Source of the DNA: Deltaproteobacteria bacterium
GTDB lineage: Bacteria > Myxococcota_A > Polyangia > JAAYKL01
Reading direction: 5' to 3'
Assembly (NCBI GenBank): GCA_016936575.1
Contig: JAFGXQ010000087.1
Location: 1-34,397, forward strand
Length of the DNA: 34,397 nt
The translations under genes were made by a program, and so were the position numbers. Of the stretch, positions 25,862 to 34,397 are shown in pieces. Below the pieces are notes generated by a model. It was not told the origin of the DNA and made no database searches. It saw only the letters and a list, made by a program, of their open reading frames with translations. Every line of letters begins with the position of its first letter. The stretch's first letter is position 1.

Positions 25862-26949
25862 ACCTGTTCTCCCGCGCAGTCGCTTTCTAGTTCGCGGGAT
25901 GAAACGCCGAGACCGACTGCAGTTGGTACGGCCAACTGCCCGTTGGTCAATTTACAGGCAGTATGATTCCGGAACGGACCGAGTCCGGCATGGGGGTACA
26001 GCCCGCACGCATCAGTGACGCCGAGAGAAATTGTCAAGTGGATGTGCGCCAGAAATGCGGGCAACGACTCGAATATATGGGTAACAATGATACGTTTACC
26101 TGCGCCCCGGGCCAGGGCAGCGAGCCGCCGCACCGCAAACCATCCGCCCAGTAGTGTCGGTTTAAGCACCCAAACCGTGTATCTCGAATCTTCGAGCAGC
26201 AACGCCCGGTTTTCAGAACTGATGAGCGATTCATCGGCGGCCGCCGCAATCGGCCACATCGGCGCATCGGGTGCGCTCGGATACGGCGTCGGCTCTTCAA
26301 TGAATGTCGGCGTGAATTCGCTGTAATCGCGCATCTGGGAATTCATTTTTTCGGGGGATAATCCACCGTTGGCATCTAATCGGATTTCCACATTGTCGCC
26401 GTATCCGGCGCGCAGAAAAGACAGCAATCTCAGTTCGTCGGCGTGTCTGCCGGGCCTGCCTACTTTCAGCTTGAACACGCGAACACCCTGATGAAACAAT
26501 TGTTCAATGTTGTCGGGGCCGGCATCGCAGTTGAGCAACCCATTTATCGCCACCGGTTTCGCGTCACTTACAAACAACTGCCAAATGGGAACATTGCGCA
26601 GCGTTGCCAGCCGATCAAGCAATGCGGTTTCCAGGGCGAAGCGAGCAGCCGGGGCGGTGTGTGGGATGGTTGCGCTCGCGGCTTCAATGGATTCGAGTGA
26701 CTCCATGTGGTCGGTGCGGCACTGTTTGTTCAGGAGGGCGACAGCAGTGCTCAGCACCTGTTCGGTGTGGTCAAGGGTGTCAGGCGAATACCCCGGCAAC
26801 GGCGAGGCTTCTCCCAGGCATTGAACGCCGTTTTCATCCTGAAGATAAAGATACACCCCCTGCAATGACGGAAATCGGCGCATTGCATTTTGAACGGGAA
26901 AATCCGGGGTCCGGGTGCGTCGACGGATGTGCCAGGTGAACGACGTCAT
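25858..26949 (-). CDS. menC: o-Succinylbenzoate synthase
   Basis: Enolase-superfamily dehydratase, 363 residues from ATG 26949, which overlaps the menA stop as ATGA; a TTG at 26961 would add four residues. Motifs are the catalytic K-x-K in FKLKVGRPG, metal ligands in RLDANGG, FIEEPTP and ADESL, and KPTLLGGW. It converts SHCHC to o-succinylbenzoate. The N-terminal capping part (about 1-100) is normal length. The C-terminal 40 residues continue past the barrel with LYPHAGLGPFRNHTA, as in other MenC. Confidence 0.93.
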   Translation of the reverse strand: MTSFTWHIRRRTRTPDFPVQNAMRRFPSLQGVYLYLQDENGVQCLGEASPLPGYSPDTLDHTEQVLSTAVALLNKQCRTDHMESLESIEAASATIPHTAPAARFALETALLDRLATLRNVPIWQLFVSDAKPVAINGLLNCDAGPDNIEQLFHQGVRVFKLKVGRPGRHADELRLLSFLRAGYGDNVEIRLDANGGLSPEKMNSQMRDYSEFTPTFIEEPTPYPSAPDAPMWPIAAAADESLISSENRALLLEDSRYTVWVLKPTLLGGWFAVRRLAALARGAGKRIIVTHIFESLPAFLAHIHLTISLGVTDACGLYPHAGLGPFRNHTACKLTNGQLAVPTAVGLGVSSRELESDCAGEQV

Positions 26950-27872
26950 GGGTGAATCCAATGGGGCAGCAGCAGTGAGCCGCTGAGGACCAGTCCGAAC
27001 AGAAAGCAGAAAAGAGCGGTCTGCCCCAGCACCGGGTTGAGACGTTGTCCATTCAGCACGCGAAGTCGTTTCAGATTGATGATACCGATGGGAGCGACCG
27101 CTCCGGTGAGAAACACCCAGTTGTTTTGTGCGAATGAAGCGACCATACCAACGCCCACGTATGCCAAAAACAAGCCGAGTGCGTATTGGGTTACGCCCAA
27201 CGGTTTTCCAAAACGGGCAACCATTGTCTTTTTTTTGTTTCGGCGATCTTCAGGCTCATCGCGAACGTTATTGACCACCAGCAAATTGACTGCCAGCAGC
27301 CCCATGGCGCCGGCGGCCGGCCAACTGTAGACAGGAATTTCACCGGTGCACAGATGGGCGGTACCCACCACGGCAACCAGACCGAAAAACAGAAACACAA
27401 ACAGATCGCCAAGTCCGTTATACGCAAGCGGGAACGGCCCTCCCGTGTATGCAACAGCGGCTAGAATGGCGGCTCCTCCGATGACTGCGTAGACTGGTCC
27501 GCCATGAACGATGAGCACGGTTCCGGTCGCGGCGGCAAGGGCAGTGACGAGGCCCAATGCCCATTTCATTTGAGTCGGGGTGACCAGCCGGTGCTGCATG
27601 ACCCGCATCGGACCCTGTCGCGATTCGGTATCGCTGCCTTTTTTGAAATCAAAATAGTCATTGGCCAGGTTGGAGAGAATCTGCAACAGCAGCGCGGTAA
27701 CCATGCAAAGCGCGCCGATACGGTGATCGGTGTCTGCGCCGGAATGCGATACTGCGATACTCCACCCGACAATAATAGGCGCCGCGCCCACGGGCAGGGT
27801 TTTGGGTCGGATAGCCATTGTCCAGACGCGAAGCGCACCCGGTCGCGCAGATGGGGACGAAACAGCGTTCAT
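26946..27872 (-). CDS. menA: 1,4-Dihydroxy-2-naphthoate polyprenyltransferase
   Basis: Integral-membrane UbiA-superfamily prenyltransferase of 308 residues with 8-9 hydrophobic segments. The first Asp-rich site is [12 protein letters not shown] followed by RQGPMRVMQ, which is the MenA type; the second is in [14 protein letters not shown]. It attaches the polyprenyl tail to DHNA, giving demethylmenaquinone. It overlaps menB by 4 nt at its start and menC by 4 nt at its end. Confidence 0.95.
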   Translation of the reverse strand: MNAVSSPSARPGALRVWTMAIRPKTLPVGAAPIIVGWSIAVSHSGADTDHRIGALCMVTALLLQILSNLANDYFDFKKGSDTESRQGPMRVMQHRLVTPTQMKWALGLVTALAAATGTVLIVHGGPVYAVIGGAAILAAVAYTGGPFPLAYNGLGDLFVFLFFGLVAVVGTAHLCTGEIPVYSWPAAGAMGLLAVNLLVVNNVRDEPEDRRNKKKTMVARFGKPLGVTQYALGLFLAYVGVGMVASFAQNNWVFLTGAVAPIGIINLKRLRVLNGQRLNPVLGQTALFCFLFGLVLSGSLLLPHWIHP

Positions 27873-28690
27873 GGTCGCCGTTTGAACTTGCTGAAATCCG
27901 GGGCGCGTTTTTCGAGAAAGGCGTTTTTGCCCTCCTGCCCCTCTTCGGTCATATAAAAGAGCATGGTGGCGTTGCCGGCCAGTTCCTGAAGCCCGGCCTG
28001 ACCGTCACAATCAGCGTTGAGTGCGGATTTCAGACACCGCAACGCAATAGGACTGTTGGCAAGCATCTCTTTGCACCACATGACGGTTTCGGCTTCGAGC
28101 TGTTCATAGGGAACCACCGTGTTCACCAGTCCCATGTCGAGGGCCTGCTGCGCGTTGTATTGCCGGCAGAGGAACCATATCTCACGTGCCTTCTTCTGCC
28201 CCACGATGCGCGCCATATACGAAGCGCCGTAGCCGCCGTCAAAAGAGCCCACCTTGGGGCCGGTTTGCCCGAATACCGCATTCTCCGCGGCGATGGTCAG
28301 ATCACACATCAGATGCAGCACATGGCCGCCGCCGACAGCATACCCGGCGACCATGGCCACCACTGGTTTGGGTAGCGTGCGGATTTGGCGCTGCAAATCG
28401 AGAACATTCAGACGCTGCACGCCGTCTGCGCCTTCGTAGCCGGCTTCTTTTCGAACCTTCTGATCTCCACCGGAGCAGAACGCTTTTTCTCCTTGCCCGG
28501 TGAGAATAACGACGCCGATATCGGGGTCATTGCGTGCGTCGTCAAACGCCCGGGTCAGCTCCATCACGGTTAGGGGTCGGAAGGCGTTGCGAACCTGCGG
28601 GCGGTTGATGGTCACTTTTGCGATGCCATCGGCTTTCTCGTAAATCACATCTTCAAAATCAGCGGCGGATTTCCAGTCGGGTATCGTCAT
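27869..28690 (-). CDS. menB: 1,4-Dihydroxy-2-naphthoyl-CoA synthase
   Basis: Crotonase-fold enzyme of 273 residues that closes o-succinylbenzoyl-CoA to DHNA-CoA. Diagnostic pieces are [30 protein letters not shown] and the MenB signature [17 protein letters not shown], whose Gly after FGQT marks the bicarbonate-dependent type. First gene of the men operon menB-menA-menC-menE; the divergent kinase gene begins about 310 nt upstream. menD, menF and menH are not in the window. Confidence 0.96.
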   Translation of the reverse strand: MTIPDWKSAADFEDVIYEKADGIAKVTINRPQVRNAFRPLTVMELTRAFDDARNDPDIGVVILTGQGEKAFCSGGDQKVRKEAGYEGADGVQRLNVLDLQRQIRTLPKPVVAMVAGYAVGGGHVLHLMCDLTIAAENAVFGQTGPKVGSFDGGYGASYMARIVGQKKAREIWFLCRQYNAQQALDMGLVNTVVPYEQLEAETVMWCKEMLANSPIALRCLKSALNADCDGQAGLQELAGNATMLFYMTEEGQEGKNAFLEKRAPDFSKFKRRP

Positions 28691-29003
28691 ATATATATCG
28701 CTTTCGGCAATTGGGTCATGGATTCATCGGACAGGGGCAGACCATGCGATTCCCCCCTGCGACATTATTTGTGACCGACTCTAAGAAACGTTGAATAAAA
28801 AGACAATCAATTATTTCCGGGCCGAACCCGTTCTGTCGCAGAAGGGTAAAGATAGACAAATGACTGTATTTTCGGTTGGTTCCGGTCGTTGAGAGCAGTC
28901 GATAAACCTCGGGAAAAAAACGAACCGGGCGCTTAACTAATCGGTGGCAAAACCGATTGTACCAGTATGCGGCAGCAATCTTTACGGCACAGTCAGAGAG
29001 ACG
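28691..29003. other. Divergent intergenic region between menB and the kinase gene
   Basis: No convincing gene, RNA or strong repeat is seen. It presumably carries the promoters of menB and of the histidine kinase; a GTG at 28944 could extend the kinase by 20 residues but has no ribosome site. Confidence 0.4.
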
Positions 29004-30185
29004 ATGTGCGGGAGAGAACAAGTGATTCATTCCGATGGTGCAACTGAAATGACAATATCGCTTCTTCAGGCATGTGCCAGCGCCAGACTCGGTAGTTGGA
29101 CGCTCGATAGGTACAAGGATACCATTTACCTCTCTGCGCAGTTCTGTCAGTTGCTCGGTTTGGAAGACGGCGATCGGGAGATGGATTACCAGCTGTTCAT
29201 GTCGAAACACATTCATCCGGAGGACGTGTGGTTTGTGCAGGAATACCAACGGGCACCGGCGTCCCGGCGATATACGTTTCGGGTAGTGTCCGATTCAGGT
29301 ATGGAGCGCTGGCTGGAGGCGTTTCCAACTGCGGAGCACGATGCGAATACGCATCGAATTTCCGGTGTGGTGCAGGATGTGACGGAGCGGATGGCCAATG
29401 AAGACGGTATTCAGAATGCCAGAAAAATGGAATCTGTGCGCAGTATTGCCGGCGGCATCGCGCACGAATTTAATAATATTCTGTATGCCATGTCCGGGTA
29501 TATCGGCCTGCTGAAGGAGATGGCATCAGATGAAGATATTGACCGTGACGAGATGCGGGAGTTTCTGGGTGAAATTGAATTTGGAAATAAACGCGCCGTG
29601 CGCCTGATAAAAAAAATTCAGACGTTCAGTCACAGTGGGAAGCAGGGGGTGTCTCCAGTGAGTTTGAATGATGCAGTGGCCAAGGCGCTGCACGGGATGC
29701 CGACACCGGAAAATATCGATGTGGACACAAATCTGCACGATGCGCCGCCGGTGATGGTATACGCCCATCAGCACACGCTTGAAGAGGGAATTTCAAATAT
29801 TCTGGTGAATGCGGTGGGGGCAATGGATTTGAACGGCGGAACCGTTGCGGTTCGATTGGAACAGCGGTTTATTGAAGAGAGCCGCACCGTACAGTGCGGA
29901 AAACTGCAGACGGGATATTACGGTTGTGTGTCCATACAGGATAAGGGATGCGGGATGGACAAAAATACCATTTCCCGGATTTTTGAGCCCTTTTTTACCA
30001 CGAAACAGGCCGGTCGCGGCACAGGATTGGGGCTGGCGATTGTTTTTGGAATGGTGAATGCCGCAGGCGGGGCGGTAGAGGTGGAGAGTCAACTTGGCGC
30101 GGGCAGCACATTCCGGGTATACTTGCCGGCGTGCTCAAATGTGCCGAAGGAGAATTCGAAAAATGACGCGCATTCTTGTAATTGA
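29004..30185 (+). CDS. PAS-domain sensor histidine kinase
   Basis: Protein of 393 residues from ATG 29004; GTG 28944 or ATG 29049 are alternatives. A PAS domain (about 25-125) begins with ARLGSWTLD and ends before a coiled linker. The dimerisation region has the H-box GGIAHEFNNILYAMSGYI, and the HATPase (about 230-375) has ISNILVNAVGAM (N-box), IQDKGCGM (G1), FEPFFTTKQ and GRGTGLGLAIV (G2). No membrane segment, so it senses cytoplasmic signals. The H-box type (HEFNN) is common in PAS kinases of deltaproteobacteria. It overlaps the response regulator gene by 23 nt, which makes them a pair. Confidence 0.88.
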   Translation: MCGREQVIHSDGATEMTISLLQACASARLGSWTLDRYKDTIYLSAQFCQLLGLEDGDREMDYQLFMSKHIHPEDVWFVQEYQRAPASRRYTFRVVSDSGMERWLEAFPTAEHDANTHRISGVVQDVTERMANEDGIQNARKMESVRSIAGGIAHEFNNILYAMSGYIGLLKEMASDEDIDRDEMREFLGEIEFGNKRAVRLIKKIQTFSHSGKQGVSPVSLNDAVAKALHGMPTPENIDVDTNLHDAPPVMVYAHQHTLEEGISNILVNAVGAMDLNGGTVAVRLEQRFIEESRTVQCGKLQTGYYGCVSIQDKGCGMDKNTISRIFEPFFTTKQAGRGTGLGLAIVFGMVNAAGGAVEVESQLGAGSTFRVYLPACSNVPKENSKNDAHSCN

Positions 30186-30537
30186 TGATGATGTTCAGAT
30201 TTGCAATATGCTGGAGCGGTTTTTATCTCGCAAAGGGTATGAAGTGGATATTGCGTACGACGGGAACCAGGGCATTACAAAATTTGATAAGGCGCGCACC
30301 GATTTGGTCATTACCGATTTGGTGATGCCCGAAAAAGAAGGCATCGAAACGGTGATGGAATTGCGCGCGAAATCTCCTGCGGTCAAGATCATCGCCATTT
30401 CCGGCGGCGGTCGGGTGGGGCCGGAATCATATCTTGAAATTGCCCGTGAACTCGGCGCTCAGCGGACGTTTGAAAAGCCGGTGGATTTTGAGGAACTCCT
30501 CGGCGCGGTGGAGGAATTGACTTCTCCAAAGGCGTAG
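30163..30537 (+). CDS. Single-domain response regulator
   Basis: CheY-like receiver of 124 residues with the acidic pocket IDDDV (D8-D10), phosphoacceptor D52 in VITDLVMP, the switch Ser in IAISGG and the Lys in FEKPVD. There is no output domain, so it must act by binding another protein or as a phosphorelay intermediate. ATG 30163 has AAGGAG upstream. It is translationally coupled to the kinase and followed by a hairpin with T-rich tail. Confidence 0.9.
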   Translation: MTRILVIDDDVQICNMLERFLSRKGYEVDIAYDGNQGITKFDKARTDLVITDLVMPEKEGIETVMELRAKSPAVKIIAISGGGRVGPESYLEIARELGAQRTFEKPVDFEELLGAVEELTSPKA

Positions 30538-30566
30538 TCGCCAAAGCTGTTTATCGCAAATCGTGT

Positions 30567-30604
30567 CGTCGGCCAGCTACAGGAATTGGCCGGCGTGTTT
30601 GTTT
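30567..30604 (+). terminator. Probable Rho-independent terminator of the kinase/regulator operon
   Basis: Arms 30567-30575 and 30587-30595 pair over 9 bp (CGTCGGCCA with TGGCCGGCG, one G-T), followed by TGTTTGTTT. It lies 29 nt after the regulator stop. Confidence 0.6.
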
Positions 30605-30629
30605 CACTTCTTTCATTTTTTTCTATTTG

Positions 30630-31400
30630 ATGGAGATTTCCCGGGGACGCGCGGTGTTGAAACGGGGAAAGCGCTGTTTGGCACACGGTTTGCGTCTACC
30701 TCGTGAAATGAGAATAAATCAAGGAATCAACCAGAAACCTCGGGAACGACTACGTGAAAAAGGAGTGGCCTATCTAGGGGATGCGGAGCTAGTGGCAGTG
30801 CTGCTCGGTACGGGTGTACAGGGAATGGATACCTGTCAACTGGCGCAACGTTTGCTGGACAAAATCGGCGGAGTTACCGGGCTGGCTGCTCAAGGCTTGG
30901 GCGGACTCTGCCAGGTGCGGGGTATGGGAAACGCCAAGGCGGCCAGATTGCTGGCTGCGGTCGAACTGGGGGCGCGGGTGATTGAGCGCCGGAGTGTGGA
31001 AAAAGGGTTCAATCGATTTACGTGCAGTCGGGATATTTTCAGGCGGTATCACGCGCGGCTGTGCAGGCTGAAGCAAGAGGTGTTTTTGGTGGTGGGGTTG
31101 AACAACAAAAACGAGGTGATTCACGAAGTGATTGTGGCCATGGGGTCGGTCGATGAATGTCGGGTGATTCCACGGGAGGTATACCGACCTCTGATTATGG
31201 AGGCCGCTGCCAGGACCATCATGCTGCACAATCATCCTTCCGGCGACCCGCAGCCAAGCCCCGAAGATATTGCGCTCACTCAGCGACTCTGGCGGGTGGG
31301 CGAGTTACTCGGTATTTCAATGCTCGACCATCTGGTAATCGGCAACGACAGCTACTGTTCTTTCCGTGACATGGGACTGCTTCAATTTACAACCGAATAG
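30630..31400 (+). CDS. radC: RadC-family JAMM-domain protein
   Basis: Protein of up to 256 residues. From QKPRERLREKG on it follows the RadC pattern: UPF0758 N-terminal region (LGDAELVAVLLGTG), a helix-hairpin-helix (VRGMGNAKAARLLAAVELGAR) and a C-terminal JAMM/MPN+ domain with HNHPSGDPQPSPEDI. The metal ligands His-x-His and Asp are present. RadC family biochemical function is unclear despite the repair name. The start is uncertain: ATG 30630, or ATG 30708, which gives the usual short N-terminus. No clear ribosome site precedes either. Confidence 0.88.
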   Translation: MEISRGRAVLKRGKRCLAHGLRLPREMRINQGINQKPRERLREKGVAYLGDAELVAVLLGTGVQGMDTCQLAQRLLDKIGGVTGLAAQGLGGLCQVRGMGNAKAARLLAAVELGARVIERRSVEKGFNRFTCSRDIFRRYHARLCRLKQEVFLVVGLNNKNEVIHEVIVAMGSVDECRVIPREVYRPLIMEAAARTIMLHNHPSGDPQPSPEDIALTQRLWRVGELLGISMLDHLVIGNDSYCSFRDMGLLQFTTE

Positions 31401-31549
31401 TTTCGGCGACCGGATAACCTTTATTCCACAATTTCACCCCGAAGGGGTACCTCCATCCCTAATGATTCATTACATTTTTTTATGTACAGAAAATTAGGCA
31501 AAAGCACCAATAATCCCCCTTTAAAAGGAGGGTGTTACAAAAGGAAAAT

Positions 31550-34018
31550 ATGGAGGGAAAAGCAGGGGGGCGGACGGATTATTTGGTGTTCCAGGGATTA
31601 TTGGGTATTACTTTCGGTATGTTTTTATCTCTTTTTAAAAATAACGTGTTTTGTTTGTTGTTTGGTGTGATGCTTCTGTCGGCAGCCTGTGTGAACAGCG
31701 GCAATGGAAACCATCCGGTGGAATCCGGCACTCCGGCGGCGCAACCCAAAGCCGATGGGTCATCACCGACGGCGGTCACCCAGGTACGCCCACCGTCGAC
31801 TGTACCGACTTCCGCCGGTTCCAATCGCCGTATCGTTTTTGATTTTGCGAAGAGTGTTTCTCTGGCGCATATTCGCTCCGGCGGATTGCTGCTCGATTTC
31901 GGTACCCCTTCTCGAAACAAGTACACCATCGGCGATTGGAAAACCGGATGGAGAGGGAATTTCGAGGCGGACGGCACCAGCTTTTCGTATGTGTCGGGAA
32001 AAGCCGCGCGCGTTTTTTTTTCATTGCGCGAATCTGAAGCGGGAAGCGGAAAACTGGTGATTCGGGCCCGGGGTATCGGTTCGAAAGCCAAGGGAAGACT
32101 GTATCTGAACGGAGAGAGCCTCGGGCCGATCGAGTTCGGTACACTTTTTACCCATGTGAGCATCGATGTGAAAAAAGCGTTCAAAGACGGGACAAACGAA
32201 TTGCTGTTGAGGTTTGAAAATGGTTCCCGCGGGGAGGACGGCAAAATCGCCAGGCTGGCGGTGGACTATATTCGCGTCATTCCCGAGAACATGTTTGAGG
32301 GGCAGGCTGCGTCATCGGTGTCGTCTGTTCAGAGCGGCGGTGAAGGCGGAGTGGCATCGGCACTGCTGCTGCGCAAAGGGGACGATTTAACGTACCATGT
32401 GCCTGTTCCCGAAGAGGGCGAACTGTATATGCAGGCCCGCGCCATGACGAACTCGGGTACCGTACGGTTTGTTGTCGATGGGAGTGGAGCCGGATTGCGA
32501 AAGAAGGAACTGGCGAAAATTGACTTGGACAAAAAGGCCGCTCAAGTCAGGGTACCGCTGTCTGTGTGTGAAGGAAATGTTTGTGCATTCCGCATTCTGG
32601 TAGATGCGGGAGAGGTGCTGTTTGAAAGACTGTTGATGGACGTCCCTGAAAAAAAAGAACCTGCGGCGCTCGGAAAACGCGCGGCAACCAATGTGGTGGT
32701 GGTATTGATTGATACCCTGCGAGCGGACCATCTTTCCGTCTACAAATCAGATACGCGGGTACAAACCCCATTTCTCGACAAGTTTTCTAAGGAATCGATG
32801 GTGTTCGATCGTGCATGGGCACAGGAGAATTGGACCAAACCGTCGATTGCCAGTTTGTTGACCGGTTTGTATTCCGCGACCCATCAAACCAAGACCGAGA
32901 AAAACAAAATTCCTTCAACCGCGACCATGATGCAGGAACATTTCGCTCAACTCGGGTTCGAGACCGCGGGATTTGTTGCCAACGGATATGTATCAGATAA
33001 ATTCGGTTTCAAGCGGGGCTGGCACACCTGGACCAATTACGTACGAGAAGGAAAACGCAATCGCGCGGAATTCGTGGCGGACGATGCAGTGGCCTGGTTG
33101 AAGCGGAGAAAAGAAGACAAACCCTTTTATCTGTACGTGCACACTATTGACCCCCACGTGCCGTACATTCCGCCGGCGAAGTATCGTGCGCTATACGATA
33201 ACGAACCCTACAACGGTGTGGTTCGGTCTACCGAAACCGCCACGTTGCTGGAAAAAATCAAGACCGGTGCGGTGCGTTTGAATGAACGGGATAAATTTCG
33301 ACTGGAGTCGTTGTACGATGGCGAGATTACCTATCACGATGAGCACATTGAAAAGGTATATCGGGAGCTTGAAGCCCAGGGACTCCTCGAAAATACAGTG
33401 ATCGTGGTAACGGCCGATCACGGTGAGGAGTTTTTTGAGCACGGCAGCGTGGGGCATGGCCATACGTTGTACGAGGAACTACTCCATGTGCCGCTGATTA
33501 TCAGACTTCCCGGCGCGACTGCGAGCGACGGCGCCGTGCATTTTTCGCAACAGGTGGAGCTGGTGGATGTGTTTCCGACGGTATGTGAGTTGTTGGGTGT
33601 GGCGCCCCCCGACGATGTTCAGGGGGAGAGTCTGCTGCCCCAACTCGGGGGGGTGGAGCCCAATTGGCCCAATGCGGGCTTTTCGGAATTCATGGACGGA
33701 CAGCTGGCGGCGCGAACGACGCGATACAAGTTAATTTATCGCGGGTTGCGTACCACGTTGTTTGATTTGGAAAACGACCCCCTGGAGACCGAAGATTTAT
33801 CAGATGAGCATCCGGAGGCGCTGGTGATGATGAATGATCTTCTCGGGCTGCACATGGGGCGATTTGTACCGGAGGGAATTTTGAAATCGAATGCACAGTC
33901 GGTATCGAAGGTATCCACACAGGACAACCGGAAAAATAAAGTACATCAACGGGAAGATGCCGAAATCGACGCACAAACCCGAAAACAGCTCGAAGCGCTC
34001 GGATACATGGGTGAATGA
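31550..34018 (+). CDS. Sulfatase-fold lipoprotein with Thr at the nucleophile position
   Basis: Large exported protein of 822 residues from ATG 31550 (AAGGA 5 nt upstream); ATG 31619 gives a cleaner signal. A lipobox LSAAC is present, then a Ser/Pro linker and a beta-sandwich-like region (about 70-245 and 255-375), then an alkaline-phosphatase-superfamily domain (about 380-690) starting with VVVLIDTLRADHLS and containing ADHGEEFFEHGSVGHGHTLYEE. At the sulfatase Cys-x-Pro-x-Arg position it has NWTKPSIASLLTG: T429 replaces Cys/Ser and Ile replaces Arg. Such Thr-type members are more like phosphodiesterases or phosphoglycerol transferases, so sulfatase activity, and need for FGE, are doubtful. 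The C-terminus has a long charged tail. Confidence 0.85.
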   Translation: MEGKAGGRTDYLVFQGLLGITFGMFLSLFKNNVFCLLFGVMLLSAACVNSGNGNHPVESGTPAAQPKADGSSPTAVTQVRPPSTVPTSAGSNRRIVFDFAKSVSLAHIRSGGLLLDFGTPSRNKYTIGDWKTGWRGNFEADGTSFSYVSGKAARVFFSLRESEAGSGKLVIRARGIGSKAKGRLYLNGESLGPIEFGTLFTHVSIDVKKAFKDGTNELLLRFENGSRGEDGKIARLAVDYIRVIPENMFEGQAASSVSSVQSGGEGGVASALLLRKGDDLTYHVPVPEEGELYMQARAMTNSGTVRFVVDGSGAGLRKKELAKIDLDKKAAQVRVPLSVCEGNVCAFRILVDAGEVLFERLLMDVPEKKEPAALGKRAATNVVVVLIDTLRADHLSVYKSDTRVQTPFLDKFSKESMVFDRAWAQENWTKPSIASLLTGLYSATHQTKTEKNKIPSTATMMQEHFAQLGFETAGFVANGYVSDKFGFKRGWHTWTNYVREGKRNRAEFVADDAVAWLKRRKEDKPFYLYVHTIDPHVPYIPPAKYRALYDNEPYNGVVRSTETATLLEKIKTGAVRLNERDKFRLESLYDGEITYHDEHIEKVYRELEAQGLLENTVIVVTADHGEEFFEHGSVGHGHTLYEELLHVPLIIRLPGATASDGAVHFSQQVELVDVFPTVCELLGVAPPDDVQGESLLPQLGGVEPNWPNAGFSEFMDGQLAARTTRYKLIYRGLRTTLFDLENDPLETEDLSDEHPEALVMMNDLLGLHMGRFVPEGILKSNAQSVSKVSTQDNRKNKVHQREDAEIDAQTRKQLEALGYMGE

Positions 34019-34149
34019 GTATCGTTCGCGTTCCTCCCCGGCGTTTTCACTCGGTTTTCATTTTCCTGTCACAAAAATGTCATTTGCAACGCTCACTATA
34101 ACCCGGTCGGTAAGACAATCAGATCGACAGTTAGGTGAACGCGACTGCA

Positions 34150-34397
34150 ATGAATGCTCAATTTGATAAACACCGTGCTGCCACAGAAGGGTTGGGCGTA
34201 TCGCTGCCTTCAACAATTCCGGAACCGCCATTGGAATACTATCTGGGAAGCAAGCTTGAAACGTTAAATGTAATCGGAACCGGCGGTATGGGGACGGTGC
34301 TGGAGGTGTATCACCGGGAGCTGGGCGTGAAACGCGCGGTGAAGTTGATTGACAATGCCTTGATGCAGCGCTCGGAGCAGGTGTTTATGCGCTTCAA
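34150..34397 (+). CDS. Ser/Thr protein kinase, cut by the window end
   Basis: An open frame from ATG 34150 (AGGTGA upstream) runs off the window after about 82 codons. After a 38-residue leader it has a protein-kinase glycine loop, IGTGGMGTVLEVYHRELG, followed by VKRAVKLI with the ATP-binding Lys, as in bacterial PknB-type kinases. Such kinases are numerous in Myxococcota. The C-terminal domains and membrane anchor are not visible. Confidence 0.85.
   Translation, partial: MNAQFDKHRAATEGLGVSLPSTIPEPPLEYYLGSKLETLNVIGTGGMGTVLEVYHRELGVKRAVKLIDNALMQRSEQVFMRF

Noticed and set aside
28716..29249. 177-residue minus-strand frame
   Set aside because: It overlaps the PAS kinase in antisense, has no recognisable domain and no ribosome site; treated as a shadow.
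31437..31449. ACCCC-gaa-GGGGT hairpin as radC terminator
   Set aside because: Only a 5-bp stem with no following T tract.

Overview
The window looks like a piece of chromosome from a Gram-negative, menaquinone-using bacterium of the deltaproteobacterial/Myxococcota type. The pointers are many lipoproteins with lipobox signals, Ser/Asp/Thr-rich (SD) low-complexity linkers, a sigma-54 activator, two ECF sigma factors (one with a FecR-like partner and an outer-membrane barrel gene), a DUF1844 protein, a PAS histidine kinase, and the start of a Ser/Thr protein kinase. The taxonomic placement is inference, because no rRNA or phylogenetic marker is present.

Layout. 1-3005: an SD-repeat lipoprotein converges on a four-gene redox cluster (thioredoxin, DUF6132-like membrane protein, small Cys-containing membrane protein, CcdA-thioredoxin fusion). 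3186-5534: a NifA-like sigma-54 activator and an ECF sigma factor diverge around an AT-rich region with a strong inverted repeat. 5548-7238: an operon of a small acidic protein, a DUF1844 protein and an HtrA-type lipoprotein protease. 7331-9308: an overlapping GT2/GT4 glycosyltransferase pair.

9349-17803 is the accessory heart of the window. It holds a lipoprotein resembling STN/PilP pilus-assembly parts, a pentanucleotide microsatellite, and an overlapping lipoprotein / HExxH metalloprotease / FGE-like lipoprotein operon with a second FGE-like paralogue. After these come decayed, reshuffled copies of the same genes, with a hipBA toxin-antitoxin module lying between the fragments. 17850-21743 carries a lipoprotein and an ECF sigma / FecR-like / outer-membrane-barrel operon whose last gene is split by an in-frame amber codon. 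21830-23395 is a GH26-like lipoprotein with SD linkers around a ShKT domain, and a Lys at the predicted nucleophile position.

24021-28690 is the menaquinone cluster: menB-menA-menC-menE on the minus strand with 4-nt overlaps, facing a hotdog thioesterase that could supply the DHNA-CoA hydrolase step. 29004-34397 holds a PAS histidine kinase with an overlapping single-domain response regulator, a RadC-family protein, a large sulfatase-fold lipoprotein with Thr at the nucleophile position, and a Ser/Thr kinase cut by the window edge. Housekeeping-like genes (men, radC, htrA, glycosyltransferases) look intact. Novelty concentrates in the mosaic cassette and in the secreted or lipid-anchored proteins with altered catalytic residues.
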